Assembly (NCBI RefSeq): GCF_003344345.1
Contig: NZ_QPIP01000002.1
Location: forward strand, 1 to 59,371
Reading direction: 5' to 3'
From: Wolbachia endosymbiont of Cylisticus convexus
Lineage (GTDB): Bacteria > Pseudomonadota > Alphaproteobacteria > Rickettsiales > Anaplasmataceae
Length of the DNA: 59,371 nt
Each line of letters starts with the position of its first letter. Position 1 is the stretch's first letter. Positions 21,812-32,291 of the stretch are shown one piece after another. Position numbers and translations under genes: made by a program. The notes under the pieces are model-generated. The model was not told the DNA's origin and did not search any database. It was given only the letters and a program-made list of their open reading frames with translations.

Positions 21812-21848
21812 AAATTGATCATTTTTTTGAAATAAAAATGATCAATTT
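21812..21848. repeat. perfect 15-base palindrome upstream of dnaA
   Basis: Arms at 21812-21826 and 21834-21848 are exactly complementary around a seven-base loop (TTGAAAT). Each arm contains TGATCA. It lies in the 313-base region between the divergent starts of dnaA and the GS-like gene, otherwise gene-free and very AT-rich. A terminator is unexpected between two starts, so an operator or structured leader is possible. Confidence 0.75.
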
Positions 21849-21995
21849 GTAAATGTCGCTTGTACCGAGGATTAGAAGCATGTTATTAAAAACAGTAATA
21901 CATTATGTATAAATAAAATATTAAATTTACTGGCAAATAAGTAAAGTATTCATATAAATATAGCTAACCTAATATAAATTTATTGAAGTAAATTT

Positions 21996-22733
21996 GTGAT
22001 TATATTAAGTAATTTGAGCCATCATACTGTATTCGGTATTGAACTGGAGTTTTACACTGAGGAAATAAAAAAAGAATATTTATTTCTGAGTAGCATCAAA
22101 AATAAAATAGCTTCACTTGGATTTTCTTGTGAGAAAGAGAGTTCTATAAACCAATATGAGATAAAAAGTGTTTGTTATACGAATTCCGATAATTTAATTA
22201 AGCATTTTGAGTTAGCAAAACAATTACTTACTGAAGTAGCACAAAAACTTGGTGGAAATGTTTGTTTTAAAGCAAAGCCCTATTTGGATAGAGCAGGGAG
22301 TGCATTAAATGTGCATGTTAATCTCGTGAATTCAAATCACGATAACTTATTTTATAGCAACGAGCAAAAATATAGTGACTACCTGATTCATAGTATTGGT
22401 GGATTATGTTCAATGATGAAAAAACATATGTTGTTTTTTGCTCCAAATGATGAATCATATTTAAGGTTTCAACACCCAGATATTCATACTCCAACTACGA
22501 TTAGTTGGGGAGTAAATAACAGAACTGCTGCAATAAGAATTCCCTATTTTGGCAACGATTTCAAAAGGTGCCGACTGGAGCACCGTGTTCCCGGAGCAGA
22601 CTGTAACCTTGAACAAGTGCTTATAGCAATAATTGAAGGTATAATTTTTGGTATGGAGAACAAAATTACCCCGCCAGATAGAGTCTACGGCATTGCATCT
22701 GATCCCCAATATGAGATGGAGAGGTTAATATAA
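21996..22733 (+). CDS. miniature glutamine-synthetase-like protein
   Basis: The 245 residues resemble the catalytic barrel of glutamine synthetase without its N-terminal beta-grasp domain. GIELEFY (14-20) fits the first barrel strand. QYEIK (53-57), KAKPYLDRAGSALNVHVNL (92-110) and WGVNNRTAAIRIP (171-183) correspond in order to the GS Glu-loop, the KP...GSGxHxH strand and the xWGxxNRxAxIRIP motif. RLEHRVPGADCN (193-204) matches RxExRxPDxxAN. The enzyme class ligates ammonia or amines to glutamate with ATP, but the shortness leaves activity uncertain. Start is GTG. It converges on the next gene with three bases between stops. Confidence 0.72.
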   Translation: MIILSNLSHHTVFGIELEFYTEEIKKEYLFLSSIKNKIASLGFSCEKESSINQYEIKSVCYTNSDNLIKHFELAKQLLTEVAQKLGGNVCFKAKPYLDRAGSALNVHVNLVNSNHDNLFYSNEQKYSDYLIHSIGGLCSMMKKHMLFFAPNDESYLRFQHPDIHTPTTISWGVNNRTAAIRIPYFGNDFKRCRLEHRVPGADCNLEQVLIAIIEGIIFGMENKITPPDRVYGIASDPQYEMERLI

Positions 22734-22736
22734 CAA

Positions 22737-23459
22737 CTATCTGTCAAATCCTAATCCGTTAAACCCCTTTTGGGTAATTGATTGTTCTAATACTCTTCTC
22801 ACATCATTATCTACATTTCCGTACTGTAATAACAAGTCTGAAGGGGAGGGTTTTTGCGTACTTTGAGATCTAAGCCCTGTATTATTAGTAAGGTTGCCCG
22901 TTGACTGCCCAAAAACTTGATTACCAAACACATCTATGCGTTCAGGTAAAGATCTCATTTGATTCTTTACAGAGCTAGAATTATTTTGTGCAAAAGTTTT
23001 ATTATCTGGCTCACCAAGAACAATTTTGTCAGGTACTGCCATAGTTTTTGTATAATTAACAGAATGACTGCACTCAGTGTTCTTGATTTCATCAAGAATT
23101 GGTTCGCCAAATGCGTTTATAGGACCACCAAGTAATCTTTTCTCCATGCGTTCTTGTGCTCTTTTATTTTTTAATTCTTCTTCTAACTCAGCTTCAGTTT
23201 TTTCTGGCTCTTCTACGGTATCTTTTTCTTCACTTTCATACCCTTCATCTTTTGATATACCATGAGTTTTAGCAGATCTAGCTTTTACTTTATGAATCAA
23301 CGAAAGTAATGCGTAAGTAACTGCAGCAGCAGTAACTACAATGGCTATCTTTGCAGCGATGTGAATCACTGTTAAAAATACTAAAGTTGATGAAGCACCA
23401 ACCAACCCAGATACAATAACTTTATTCTTGCCTTCTGTTACACTTAGAACTGCTACCAT
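22737..23459 (-). CDS. orphan membrane protein with polar C-terminal domain
   Basis: The 240 residues start with two hydrophobic segments (about 12-30 and 33-55, HIAAKIAIVVTAAAVTYALL), followed by an acidic, Glu-rich stretch (about 68-100) and a disordered-looking Asn/Ser/Pro-rich tail. A small motif recurs: GGPINAFGEPI and PERIDVFGNQVFG. No family is recognised. The ribosome site GAGGAG precedes the start (minus strand, near 23466). A membrane-tethered polar tail fits a lineage-specific surface or effector protein, which is inference. Confidence 0.62.
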   Translation of the reverse strand: MVAVLSVTEGKNKVIVSGLVGASSTLVFLTVIHIAAKIAIVVTAAAVTYALLSLIHKVKARSAKTHGISKDEGYESEEKDTVEEPEKTEAELEEELKNKRAQERMEKRLLGGPINAFGEPILDEIKNTECSHSVNYTKTMAVPDKIVLGEPDNKTFAQNNSSSVKNQMRSLPERIDVFGNQVFGQSTGNLTNNTGLRSQSTQKPSPSDLLLQYGNVDNDVRRVLEQSITQKGFNGLGFDR

Positions 23460-23602
23460 AATAACTCCTCAAATACCACGCTAAAGTTATATTATATAGA
23501 GATTTTCTTATGCTTGCAAATCTGTAAAAATTTTGATCATTTACATAAAACTGTATAAGAATTAATTAATATATAATTTATCTTAGCTATAATATGATAT
23601 AA

Positions 23603-26600
23603 ATGCGTATAATGTCTGGCATGAAAAGCTTACTTGTAGAGCGGAATAGAACAGTAATATTATTGCTCATATTGATTTTTACCTTCGGCTCATACACTTA
23701 TATAAAAATGCCAAGAGAAAGCAACCCTGATATACAGATTCCTATAATCAGCGTATTTGTCGGGCTTCCTGGTATTTCTGTCGAGGATAGTGAAAAGTTA
23801 TTAGCTATTCCAATAGAAAATGAACTAAGGTCTATTGAGGGCGTGAGAGAGCTAAGGGCACTTGCAACTAATGACGGTGCTCACATGATAATTAAGTTTG
23901 GCACAGAATATGATACCAAAGAAGTGCTTGATAACGTCCGTTCAAGGCTCTCAAACATAAAATCAAAGTTACCTATTGAAGCGGAATCTCCGATAATCAA
24001 TGAAATAAACTTGAGCTTATTTCCGATACTAAACGTTGGCTTGATTGGTAATTTGCCGGAAAGAGCTTTAACTGAAATAGCGCGCAAACTAAAGAAAGAA
24101 ATAGAATCTCTGCCAAATGTTCTCAAAGTTGAAGTAGCAGGTATACGCAAAGAAACAGTAGAAGTTATAATTGAGCCCACAGTTCTAACAAAATATAACA
24201 TTCAATCAAATGAGATATTTCAAGCTATATCAAACAATAACAGATTGGTGAGAGCCGGATCACTAGAAAATGATACCGGTAAATATTCGATCAAAATATC
24301 AGGGTTATTAAAAGACATAGAAGATATTATGAATATTCCTATTAGATCTCAAAGTGATGCAGTTTTGAGAATCAAAGATATAGCAAAAGTATACCTTGGG
24401 TTTGAGGATCGCCAAGGATTTGCTCGTATTAATGGACTACCTAGCATTGTACTAGAGATTTCAAAACGTAATGGAAAAAACATAATAGACACGGTAAATC
24501 AAGTAAAATACTTAATGGACAAAGCAAAAGATCAATTACCTGAAAATTTAAAAGTAGTTTATTTAAATGACCAGTCAAAAAATGTACGTGATGTGCTTGA
24601 CGATTTGGAAAACGGTGTAATATTTGCGGTATTACTAATATTAACCATAATAATGCTCTTTATGGGAACAAGGACTGCTATTCTTGTTGCACTATCAATA
24701 CCTGGCTCCTTCCTCATGGGAATAATAGCTCTTTACCTCATGGGTATTACTCTAAATATAGTTGTGCTCTTCAGTCTAATTATGGCAGTCGGCATGCTGG
24801 TTGATGATGCAATTGTAATCAGCGAATATGCTGATAGAAAGATGATTTGTGGCATGGATAAAGTAGAAGCTTTTTGCACCTCAGTTCATGATATGTTCTA
24901 TCCAGTTTTATCATCAACATTGACTAAATTAGCAGTGTTTTTCCCTCTGTTACTCTGGCCCGATACGGTCGGTAAATTTATGCAGTACATACCAATTACA
25001 ATAATTCTAACTTTGACTGGATCGCTCATTATGGCTTTAGTTTTTATACCAACACTTGGTGCAATATTTGGTAAGCCTTCGATAACTTCAAAAAAGAAAT
25101 AACAAGAATGAGTGCTATAGAAAGTGGTGAGATAAAAAATACTGGGCCTATAATAAGAACTTATGTACGTATGTTAGAGAAAGTCTTAGATCACCCCAAA
25201 AAATTTGTATGTGTTGTTGTGTTTGCTTTATTTTTGTCTAGTATATTATATTTTACTTTTGGTCCTGGGTTGAAGTTCTTTCCAGATGTAGATTCAGATA
25301 ACATTTTAATCAGCGTTAAAGTAAAAGAAAGCTTATCAGCCAAAGAACGAGATTTGATACTTAAAGAAGTAGAAGAACGCATTCTGGGTGTTGAAAAAGA
25401 AATTTATGTTTTTTATACTAGATCAGGAATATTTTCAGACAACGTTATTGCCAAAATTCAATTGGAACTTGTGGATTGGCGCTGCAGGCGCAAAGCTAAG
25501 CAAATACTAAATGATATAAGGAGCAGTGTGCAAAACATGAAAGGAGTAATAATTGATATACAGGAACAAAAGTCAGGACCACCAGCTGACAAGCCAATAC
25601 AAATTAACTTAAGCGGAAGTGCATCCAGTTTGAATTCAGTAGCAGAGAAAATCCTAAAAATCATGGACCAACCTTCATCCGGATTTATAAATATTCAAGA
25701 TAGTAGATCAGTGCCTGAAATAGAGTGGAACATGAGTGTTGATAAGAGTAAGGCTACAAGCTCTGGAGTAAATGTTGCAACCATTGGCGATTTTATAAAG
25801 ATGGCTACAAGCGGAGTATTAATTGGAAAATATAGACCAAATAACACAGATGAAGAAATTGATATTGTACTACGCTTTCCCAGAAGGAGTCGCAGCATGA
25901 AGACTATAAATAATCTCTTTATTAATACAGTAAATGGACCGTATTCTATGAGCAGAATAGTAAAATATGTTCCCGAAAAAAAGGCAAACAAGCTAAGTAG
26001 GATTGATGGATCACGCACAGTGACAATCTCTGCTGATATTGATACTGGCTATCTTGTTGATGAAAGAGTAAAACTCATTCAAAATTCTATTAGCCAGGAT
26101 TGGAATAAGGAAGTAAGAATTGATTTTAAAGGTGACAAAGAAGATCAACAAAAATCAGGAGCATTTTTACTAAAGGCTTTTATATTAGCAATTACATTAA
26201 TGATATTAGTGTTAGTGGCACAGTTTAACAACATATACTATACATTTATAGTAATGACAGCAGTATTTTTATCCACAACATGTGTATTTTTCGTTTTCTT
26301 TCTTATTCAGCAAGTTTTTGTAATTGTCATGTGCGGAGTGGGAATAATTGCTTTGGCAGGAATTATAGTGAATAATAACATACTATTGCTTGATGCCTTT
26401 CATCAACAAATTAAGGTACACAAAAACAGCATTAAGCAATGTGTAGTAAACGCTTCAATTTCTCGTGTCAGGCCAATACTCCTTACCGTTGCAACTACAA
26501 TTTTTGGCTTAATACCAATGATTACCAGATTGAATATCAACTTTTTTACGTTGCAAATCACATATGATGCTCCATCAAGCCAGTGGTGGGTTGATATTTC

Positions 26601-26694
26601 AGCAACCATAGCAAGTGGAGTATTGGCTGCAACGATTTTAACCTTATTCTTTACTCCTGCGCTGCTCGTCATACAAAAATATGAAAAAGCTTGA
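23603..26694 (+). pseudogene. RND-family efflux permease, frameshifted in the middle
   Basis: RND pumps (AcrB type) export drugs or metabolites across both membranes using protons. The first frame (to 25102, 499 residues) has TM1, the MPRESNPDIQIPIISVFVGL signature, the porter region and TM2-TM6 with LIMAVGMLVDDAIVISEYAD, which contains the proton-relay Asp pair. The second frame (from 25108, 528 residues) holds TM7, GPGLKFFPDVDSDNILISV, the second porter half and TM8-TM12 with GIIALAGIIVNNNILLLDAF. One more A in the A6 run at 25090-25095 would join them into one protein of about 1030 residues. The two halves could also be separately translated, because ATG 25108 lies just after the stop. Confidence 0.88.
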
Positions 26695-26781
26695 CTTAAA
26701 TTAGCAACTATTTAACATTTTAGATAGCGTTCTTTACCTGTTGAAGCTATAATTATAACTAATTAAATTGGATTTATTTAT

Positions 26782-28335
26782 ATGATTGCTAATCGTAAAA
26801 GCAGTGTTAAGCAGAAAAGCAACAAGAATAACATAGTTGGAAGCCTTGATGTAATCAGAACAGCAGGAGAGCTCTCACTTCAAAAAGGTTTAGATTTTGA
26901 TATTATAATAAATGCACTTAAAAGTGCTATCGAAGCAGTGGCTCAACAAAAGTATGGCAGCAAAAGTAAGATTATAGTCAATATAGATAGAAACACAGGC
27001 AAAGTTACCTCATATAGACAACTAAAAGTCATTGATGATGAGTCAAATGAAAATGAGTGTGACTTAATTAAGTTGACACAAGCTAAGTTAAAAAAAGGAG
27101 ATGCAAAAGTTGGAGACACTATTAGTGAGTTGATTTCTCTTGATACTGATCTTGTTTCAGCAAGGATTGCCCAACAAAAGATTTCTCAAATAATTAAAGA
27201 GGCAGAGTTAAAAAAGCAATATGAGGAATTTAAAGATAAGGTAGGAGAAATGAGGTATGGCATCGTTAAACAAGTAGAATATTCAGATCTTATTATAGAC
27301 ATAAATGGCATTGGGGCATACCTTCCTTTGCGGAACTTGATTGGTGGCGAGTCATTTCGTGAAGGAGATAAAGTAAAAGCTTACATACAGTCTGTTAAGC
27401 GCTCTGATGATGGACGTCAAGTCATTCTTTCTAGGACTCATGAAGGTTTTTTAGAGGCATTGTTGCATCAAGAGATACCAGAAATTGCTGAGAGATTGAT
27501 AACAATTAAAAGTATAGCTAGAGATGCTGGTTCAAGATCTAAAGTTGCTGTTTTTTCACCTGATAAGAATATCGATCCAGTGGGTGCTTGCGTTGGAGTT
27601 AAAGGAGATAGAATAAAAACTATTATACACGAATTAAACGGTGAAAAAATCGACGTCATACATTACTCATCAGATTTGGGTCAATTTGTTATTAAAGCCA
27701 TTACTCCTGCAGAAGTATCAAAGGTCATTATTGATGAAAATGAAAATTGCATAGAGTTAATAGTTGCTGAAGATCAATTGAGTTTAGCTATAGGAAAAAA
27801 GGGTCAGAATGTAAGATTAGCTTCAGAGCTTGTTGGATGGAAAATTGAGATATTAGGTATTCAGCAAGAATCAGAAAGGCGAAGTAAAGAATTTAATCAA
27901 TGTTCAGCTTTATTTGCTGAAGCTTTGAACTTAGAAGAGATTATGGGCCAGTTATTGGTAACAGAAGGCTTTTCAAGTGTAGAAGATATATCTAATACTT
28001 CAATTAAGGAGCTTGCTTCAATAGAGGGCTTTAATGAAGATATTGCAAATGAACTTCATAATAGAGCAAATAATTACCTGAAAGCAGAGAATGATAGAAA
28101 AATAGAAGAGCTAAAAAATTTAGGTATGGAAGACGATGTAATTAACTTAACCTTATCAATAGATAATAAAATTGCTCTTAGTAAACATAATATTAAAACT
28201 TTAGAGGACATAGCAGATTTATCAAATTATGAGTTTTGTAGCATACTCTCTTCCTCAACTAATAATAAAGAAAATCTAAAAGATACAGCGGATTTAATAA
28301 TCATGGAAGCACGCAAAAAGCTTGGGTTAATATAA
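26782..28335 (+). CDS. nusA: transcription termination/antitermination factor NusA
   Basis: NusA binds RNA polymerase and nascent RNA and modulates pausing, termination and antitermination. The 517 residues show the N-terminal polymerase-binding domain (to about 130), an S1 domain ([20 protein letters not shown]), KH1 ([20 protein letters not shown] with [14 protein letters not shown]) and KH2 ([20 protein letters not shown]), then the C-terminal acidic repeats typical of Proteobacteria. It is the first gene of the run nusA-infB-rbfA-ubiA. No rimP precedes it. The A7 run at 27090-27096 is in frame. Confidence 0.97.
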   Translation: MIANRKSSVKQKSNKNNIVGSLDVIRTAGELSLQKGLDFDIIINALKSAIEAVAQQKYGSKSKIIVNIDRNTGKVTSYRQLKVIDDESNENECDLIKLTQAKLKKGDAKVGDTISELISLDTDLVSARIAQQKISQIIKEAELKKQYEEFKDKVGEMRYGIVKQVEYSDLIIDINGIGAYLPLRNLIGGESFREGDKVKAYIQSVKRSDDGRQVILSRTHEGFLEALLHQEIPEIAERLITIKSIARDAGSRSKVAVFSPDKNIDPVGACVGVKGDRIKTIIHELNGEKIDVIHYSSDLGQFVIKAITPAEVSKVIIDENENCIELIVAEDQLSLAIGKKGQNVRLASELVGWKIEILGIQQESERRSKEFNQCSALFAEALNLEEIMGQLLVTEGFSSVEDISNTSIKELASIEGFNEDIANELHNRANNYLKAENDRKIEELKNLGMEDDVINLTLSIDNKIALSKHNIKTLEDIADLSNYEFCSILSSSTNNKENLKDTADLIIMEARKKLGLI

Positions 28336-28343
28336 TAAACAAT

Positions 28344-30665
28344 ATGAATAATGAAGATATCAGTAATAAAAAATTGACCATCCAAGGCTTAAGCAAGCTT
28401 AAATTGGACAGTAATTTAAACTCTTTAGCTAATCTAAGTACTTGTACTACAATAGTAAAAAAAAGAAGAAAAATTCATTCTACAGAAGAATATAATTTGT
28501 TTGACGAGAGTAAATTAGGCTCTTTAACTGAAAAAGAACAAATTTCCCGCATTAATGCTGTGCAGAATGCAGCTTTGCTGAAAGAAAGAAATCAGAGAGA
28601 AGAAAAAGAAAAAACAATAAAAGAAGACAGCCATAAAGAGGTTGAAGATAAAAATGAAGCGGACTCTTTGCCTAAAGAAATAAATAAGAAAATTTTAAGT
28701 AATACTAACTCAGTTGAACAAAAAGAAGATAGTATTGAATATGAGAATAATGATAAAAAGTCTTTTAAAGCTAGCAAAGATATATACTCTAAACATTCTA
28801 AACTAGTCATTACACAGGCAATAGATGAAAAAACTGAACAACTCCCTGTATTTAAGCAAAGATTTGGTATAAGAAGTAGAAAGTCAAAATTTACTAAGGG
28901 TAAAAATATATCAAGAGAAGTTATTATACCAGACAAAATAACTATCAGGGAGTTATCTATTCGTATGGCAGAAGATAGCAAGAGTGTGCTAAAAATGTTC
29001 AAAGAAGAAGTCGGTGAGAGTTATAGAGTAGATGATTTGGTGGATCCAGATATAGCATCTGAGATAGTGGAAAAATTTAATCATACGGCTAAACGAGCAA
29101 GTGATGCTGACAAAGAAAAGAATTTACTCTTCATAAGCAACAGAGAAAACTTACCTAAAAGACTCAAACCACCTATCGTTACTTTTATGGGACATGTGGA
29201 TCATGGTAAAACCTTATTGCTCGATGCATTTCGTGAATCTAATATTGCAGAAAGAGAGTCAGGTGGCATCACTCAACACATAGGTGCTTATCAATTGACG
29301 ACAAAAAATAAGCAAAAAATTACTTTCATTGATACACCAGGGCATGAAGCGTTTACTGAAATGCGTGCACGTGGTGCCAATATTACTAATATAGTTGTAA
29401 TAGTAGTTGCAGCTGACGACGGAATCATGAAACAAACAGTTGAAGCAATAAACCATGCAAAAGCAGCAAATGTCTCTATTATAGTTGCCATTAATAAAAT
29501 TGATAAATCACAATCTGGTGATGTAGAAAGAATAATTAATAGTTTGCCTCAATATGATCTAATCCCTGAAGAACTTGGTGGTGATGTTATAATTGTGCCA
29601 GTATCAGCAAAAAAGAAAACCAACTTAGATAAACTAGAAGAGGCAATTTTATTAATCGCTGAATTAATGACGCTAGAAGGGATAGAGGATTGTCGAGCAC
29701 TTGGATGGGTAATAGAGTCCAAAATAGATAAAGCTAAAGGAATATCAGCTACATTAATAGTTGAAGAAGGAACATTAAAGATTGGTGACATATTGGTAGT
29801 TGGTACAACATACAGCAAAGTACGCAGTATGGTTAATCACCTTGGTCAAAGAGAAAAAGCGGCACTACCTTCTACTCCAGTTGAAGTCACTGGTCTAAAC
29901 GGTGTACCAAATGCTGGAGATAAATTTGTTGTTGTAAACTCTGAAAAGCAGGCTCGTGAAATCGTTGAATATAGGTTAGAAGTGCTCAAGAAAAAGAAAG
30001 AAGATTTAGACGACAATAATTTAGATATATTCAGTCGTAATGATAGTGAAACAGAAGAACTATCTGTAGTTTTAAAGTGCGATGTAACTGGTTCTATTGA
30101 AGCAATATCAAGTTCAATTGATAAGCTTGGTAAAGACCAAGTGAAATTAAATATTCTACACAAAGCAGTAGGAGGAGTAACAGATTCAGATGTGCTGCTT
30201 GCAGAAGCATCAAGCGCAGTAATTTTAGCTTTTAATGTAAAAGTAGACTCAAAAATAAGAGAATTAGCAAAACAAAAAGGTATAGAAATACATACTTACA
30301 ATATAATATATGAGCTTATTGAAGACATGAGGATGTATCTAACTAAAATGTTAAAGCCTGTTACACGAGAGGTTCGTGTTGGTTCTGCATCTGTAAGGCA
30401 AATATTTAATGCATCTAAAGCCGGTAATATCATCGGATGTTATGTCACTGATGGAATTATAAAAAAAGATTCTTTAATTAAGGTAGTGCGTGGCGGCAAA
30501 TTGTTGCATGAAGGAAAGTTAAAAGCACTACGTAGATTTAAAGATGATGTTAAAGAAGTAGGTGTAAATTTTGAATGCGGAATATCGCTAGAGGGTAATA
30601 TCGATGTTAAAGTAGGAGATATTTTGGAAGCTTATCAATTAGTGCAAGAAGAAAGAACGTTATAG
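28344..30665 (+). CDS. infB: translation initiation factor IF-2
   Basis: IF-2 is the GTPase that brings initiator tRNA to the ribosome. The 773 residues have a charged, low-complexity N-terminal region (to about 190), the IF2_N domain ([20 protein letters not shown]), and the G domain with G1 GHVDHGKT, G2 [11 protein letters not shown]3 DTPGHEAF, G4 NKID and G5 SAK. Domains II-IV follow, including [20 protein letters not shown]. The spacing to nusA is eight bases. The A8 run at 28457-28464 is kept in frame. Confidence 0.98.
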   Translation: MNNEDISNKKLTIQGLSKLKLDSNLNSLANLSTCTTIVKKRRKIHSTEEYNLFDESKLGSLTEKEQISRINAVQNAALLKERNQREEKEKTIKEDSHKEVEDKNEADSLPKEINKKILSNTNSVEQKEDSIEYENNDKKSFKASKDIYSKHSKLVITQAIDEKTEQLPVFKQRFGIRSRKSKFTKGKNISREVIIPDKITIRELSIRMAEDSKSVLKMFKEEVGESYRVDDLVDPDIASEIVEKFNHTAKRASDADKEKNLLFISNRENLPKRLKPPIVTFMGHVDHGKTLLLDAFRESNIAERESGGITQHIGAYQLTTKNKQKITFIDTPGHEAFTEMRARGANITNIVVIVVAADDGIMKQTVEAINHAKAANVSIIVAINKIDKSQSGDVERIINSLPQYDLIPEELGGDVIIVPVSAKKKTNLDKLEEAILLIAELMTLEGIEDCRALGWVIESKIDKAKGISATLIVEEGTLKIGDILVVGTTYSKVRSMVNHLGQREKAALPSTPVEVTGLNGVPNAGDKFVVVNSEKQAREIVEYRLEVLKKKKEDLDDNNLDIFSRNDSETEELSVVLKCDVTGSIEAISSSIDKLGKDQVKLNILHKAVGGVTDSDVLLAEASSAVILAFNVKVDSKIRELAKQKGIEIHTYNIIYELIEDMRMYLTKMLKPVTREVRVGSASVRQIFNASKAGNIIGCYVTDGIIKKDSLIKVVRGGKLLHEGKLKALRRFKDDVKEVGVNFECGISLEGNIDVKVGDILEAYQLVQEERTL

Positions 30666-30674
30666 TAGCTGGAC

Positions 30675-31025
30675 ATGAAAAAGGAAATTAGAAACCTAAA
30701 AGTAGCATCAGTATTACATAAGGCAATATCAAAAGTCTTAATGGAAGGTAATGTGCTTAATGAAAAAGTAGTAGTATCTGATGTAAAGCTAAGCAAAGAT
30801 TTGAAGAAAGCAGATGTATATATTGTGTTATCTTCATTGAACATCCAAAATGATAATGATGATATCAGCACTGTTATTAATGAAATGAACCAATCTGCAT
30901 GGTCAATACGCAAATCTATACTGCGTTATGTTGACCTACGGTTTATACCTGAGCTAGTTTTCAAGCCTGATTTAGCATTCGATAATTTTGTTAATGTAAG
31001 TAAAATATTACGTAATTACACTTAA
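30675..31025 (+). CDS. rbfA: ribosome-binding factor A
   Basis: RbfA aids late maturation of the 30S subunit and binds near the 5' end of 16S rRNA. The 116 residues show the single KH-like domain, with VASVLHKAISKVLMEGNV at the start, VSDVKLSKDLKKADVYIVL in the centre and LRYVDLRFIPELVFKPDLAF at the end, matching the usual RxxxRTVPELxFxxD signature. It follows infB by nine bases, as in many bacteria. Confidence 0.93.
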   Translation: MKKEIRNLKVASVLHKAISKVLMEGNVLNEKVVVSDVKLSKDLKKADVYIVLSSLNIQNDNDDISTVINEMNQSAWSIRKSILRYVDLRFIPELVFKPDLAFDNFVNVSKILRNYT

Positions 31026-31028
31026 TTA

Positions 31029-31895
31029 ATGTATTTCAACCATTACTTCTCATTAATGAGAATACACAGTTTAACAGGTTTATGGCTTGTACTATTTCCC
31101 AGTTTGAGCGGTATTCTGCTAGCTTCAACTTTTCTATCATATCAGGCTTTTTTGCTCCTTATTTTGTTTACTGTAGGTGCATTCTTAATGAGACCTGCAG
31201 GATGCATAATCAACGATATATTCGATAGAGAAATAGATGCACATGTTGAACGAACAAAATATAGGCCACTTGCAAGTGGTGCATTAAATATAAAGCAAGC
31301 TTTAGTTCTACTTTCACTGTTACTGTCTATTGCCCTGCTAATCTTATTATTAACTAACAGAACTACGCTTATACTTGGAATAGTTTCAATGTGTATGGTA
31401 GTTGTTTATCCATTACTAAAACGTTACGTTTGGTGGCCACAATTGTTTTTAGGGTTTACTTTCAACATGGGGTCACTCATGGGCTCAGCAGCAATAACAA
31501 ACCAGATTAGCATAGAATCCTTGCTATTTTATATAGGATGCGTCTTTTGGACACTTAGTTATGACACTGTATACGCTCATCAAGATAAAAAAGATGATGA
31601 GAAACTCGGAATGAAATCTACCGCATTATATTTTGGCAATACAACAAAATCTTGGTTGAAAAGATTTTACTTAATATCCTTAATGGCGTGGTTATACGCT
31701 GGTATACTATCATCATTAAATAACATCTTTTATATTGCTCTACTTGCTATAGGGTTCATATTTTACAACCAACACAAAAATTTCAATCCTGACGATTCCA
31801 GTCAATGCATGTCCATATTTAAAAATAATTCCCAGGTAGGACTTCTGCTCTTTTTCGGTATTCTTTTAGATAGAATTGTAAATTCTACTTTTTAG
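31029..31895 (+). CDS. ubiA: 4-hydroxybenzoate polyprenyltransferase
   Basis: UbiA attaches the polyprenyl chain to 4-hydroxybenzoate in ubiquinone synthesis, within the inner membrane. The 288 residues hold about eight to nine hydrophobic segments. The first Asp-rich motif is INDIFDREIDAHVERTKYRP, with NDxxDxxxD intact, and the second is YDTVYAHQDKKDDEKLGMKS. It starts three bases after rbfA, so it is cotranscribed with the translation genes. UbiE at 54830-55528 acts later in the same pathway. Confidence 0.95.
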   Translation: MYFNHYFSLMRIHSLTGLWLVLFPSLSGILLASTFLSYQAFLLLILFTVGAFLMRPAGCIINDIFDREIDAHVERTKYRPLASGALNIKQALVLLSLLLSIALLILLLTNRTTLILGIVSMCMVVVYPLLKRYVWWPQLFLGFTFNMGSLMGSAAITNQISIESLLFYIGCVFWTLSYDTVYAHQDKKDDEKLGMKSTALYFGNTTKSWLKRFYLISLMAWLYAGILSSLNNIFYIALLAIGFIFYNQHKNFNPDDSSQCMSIFKNNSQVGLLLFFGILLDRIVNSTF

Positions 31896-32006
31896 AACCT
31901 GTACATGATCTCAAGAAAGGAATAAAGCAGGAGATAGAGTATATAAATTATGAGAACAAAGTGACATAATTAGGGAAAAACCTAAGTAGAGTTCTGTAGA
32001 AAAAAC

Positions 32007-32205
32007 AAAACCAAAAAGACTTATGATGTATTTTGTGGATTCTTATATGTCTTGAAAAGCGGTTGTCAGTGAACCAAAAGAGTTTCCAAAATGGTGCAGT
32101 TGCTACGACTACTTTAAAAAATGGAGTGAGAAGCCTCAGGCAAATAAAAAAAGTGCTTTGGAGCGTGTATTAAAATTGGTTAGACAGAGCAATGGATTGT
32201 TGTAA
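32007..32205 (+). pseudogene. IS5-family transposase remnant (N-terminal part)
   Basis: Two frames together decode an IS5-type N-terminal (DUF4096-like) stretch: KTKKTYDVFCGFLYVLKSGC from 32007, then, in another frame from 32071, EPKEFPKWCSCYDYFKKWSE and a tail ending at TAA 32203-32205. This matches the family pattern of an LKTGCQW...FPxWxxxYxYFxxW block. The catalytic part is missing. The rest of 31896-32291 shows no gene. Confidence 0.7.
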
Positions 32206-32291
32206 TGTCATTTGAATCACACATGGAAACACTAATCAATTTGAAAAATTCATCCTGTATTGTATTATAGCAATCAGAAGTAAGAAAGACC

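Noticed and set aside
21683..21995. Chromosome origin next to dnaA
   Set aside because: The palindrome and AT-richness are suggestive, but no cluster of DnaA boxes was seen, and in Wolbachia the origin is generally not beside dnaA. There is not enough support to call it.
25103..26694. Second half of the RND pump as an independent functional gene
   Set aside because: The second frame starts exactly where the first ends, covers only TM7-TM12, and rejoins by one base in an A run. A split gene is far more likely than two half-transporters, though coupled translation cannot be excluded.
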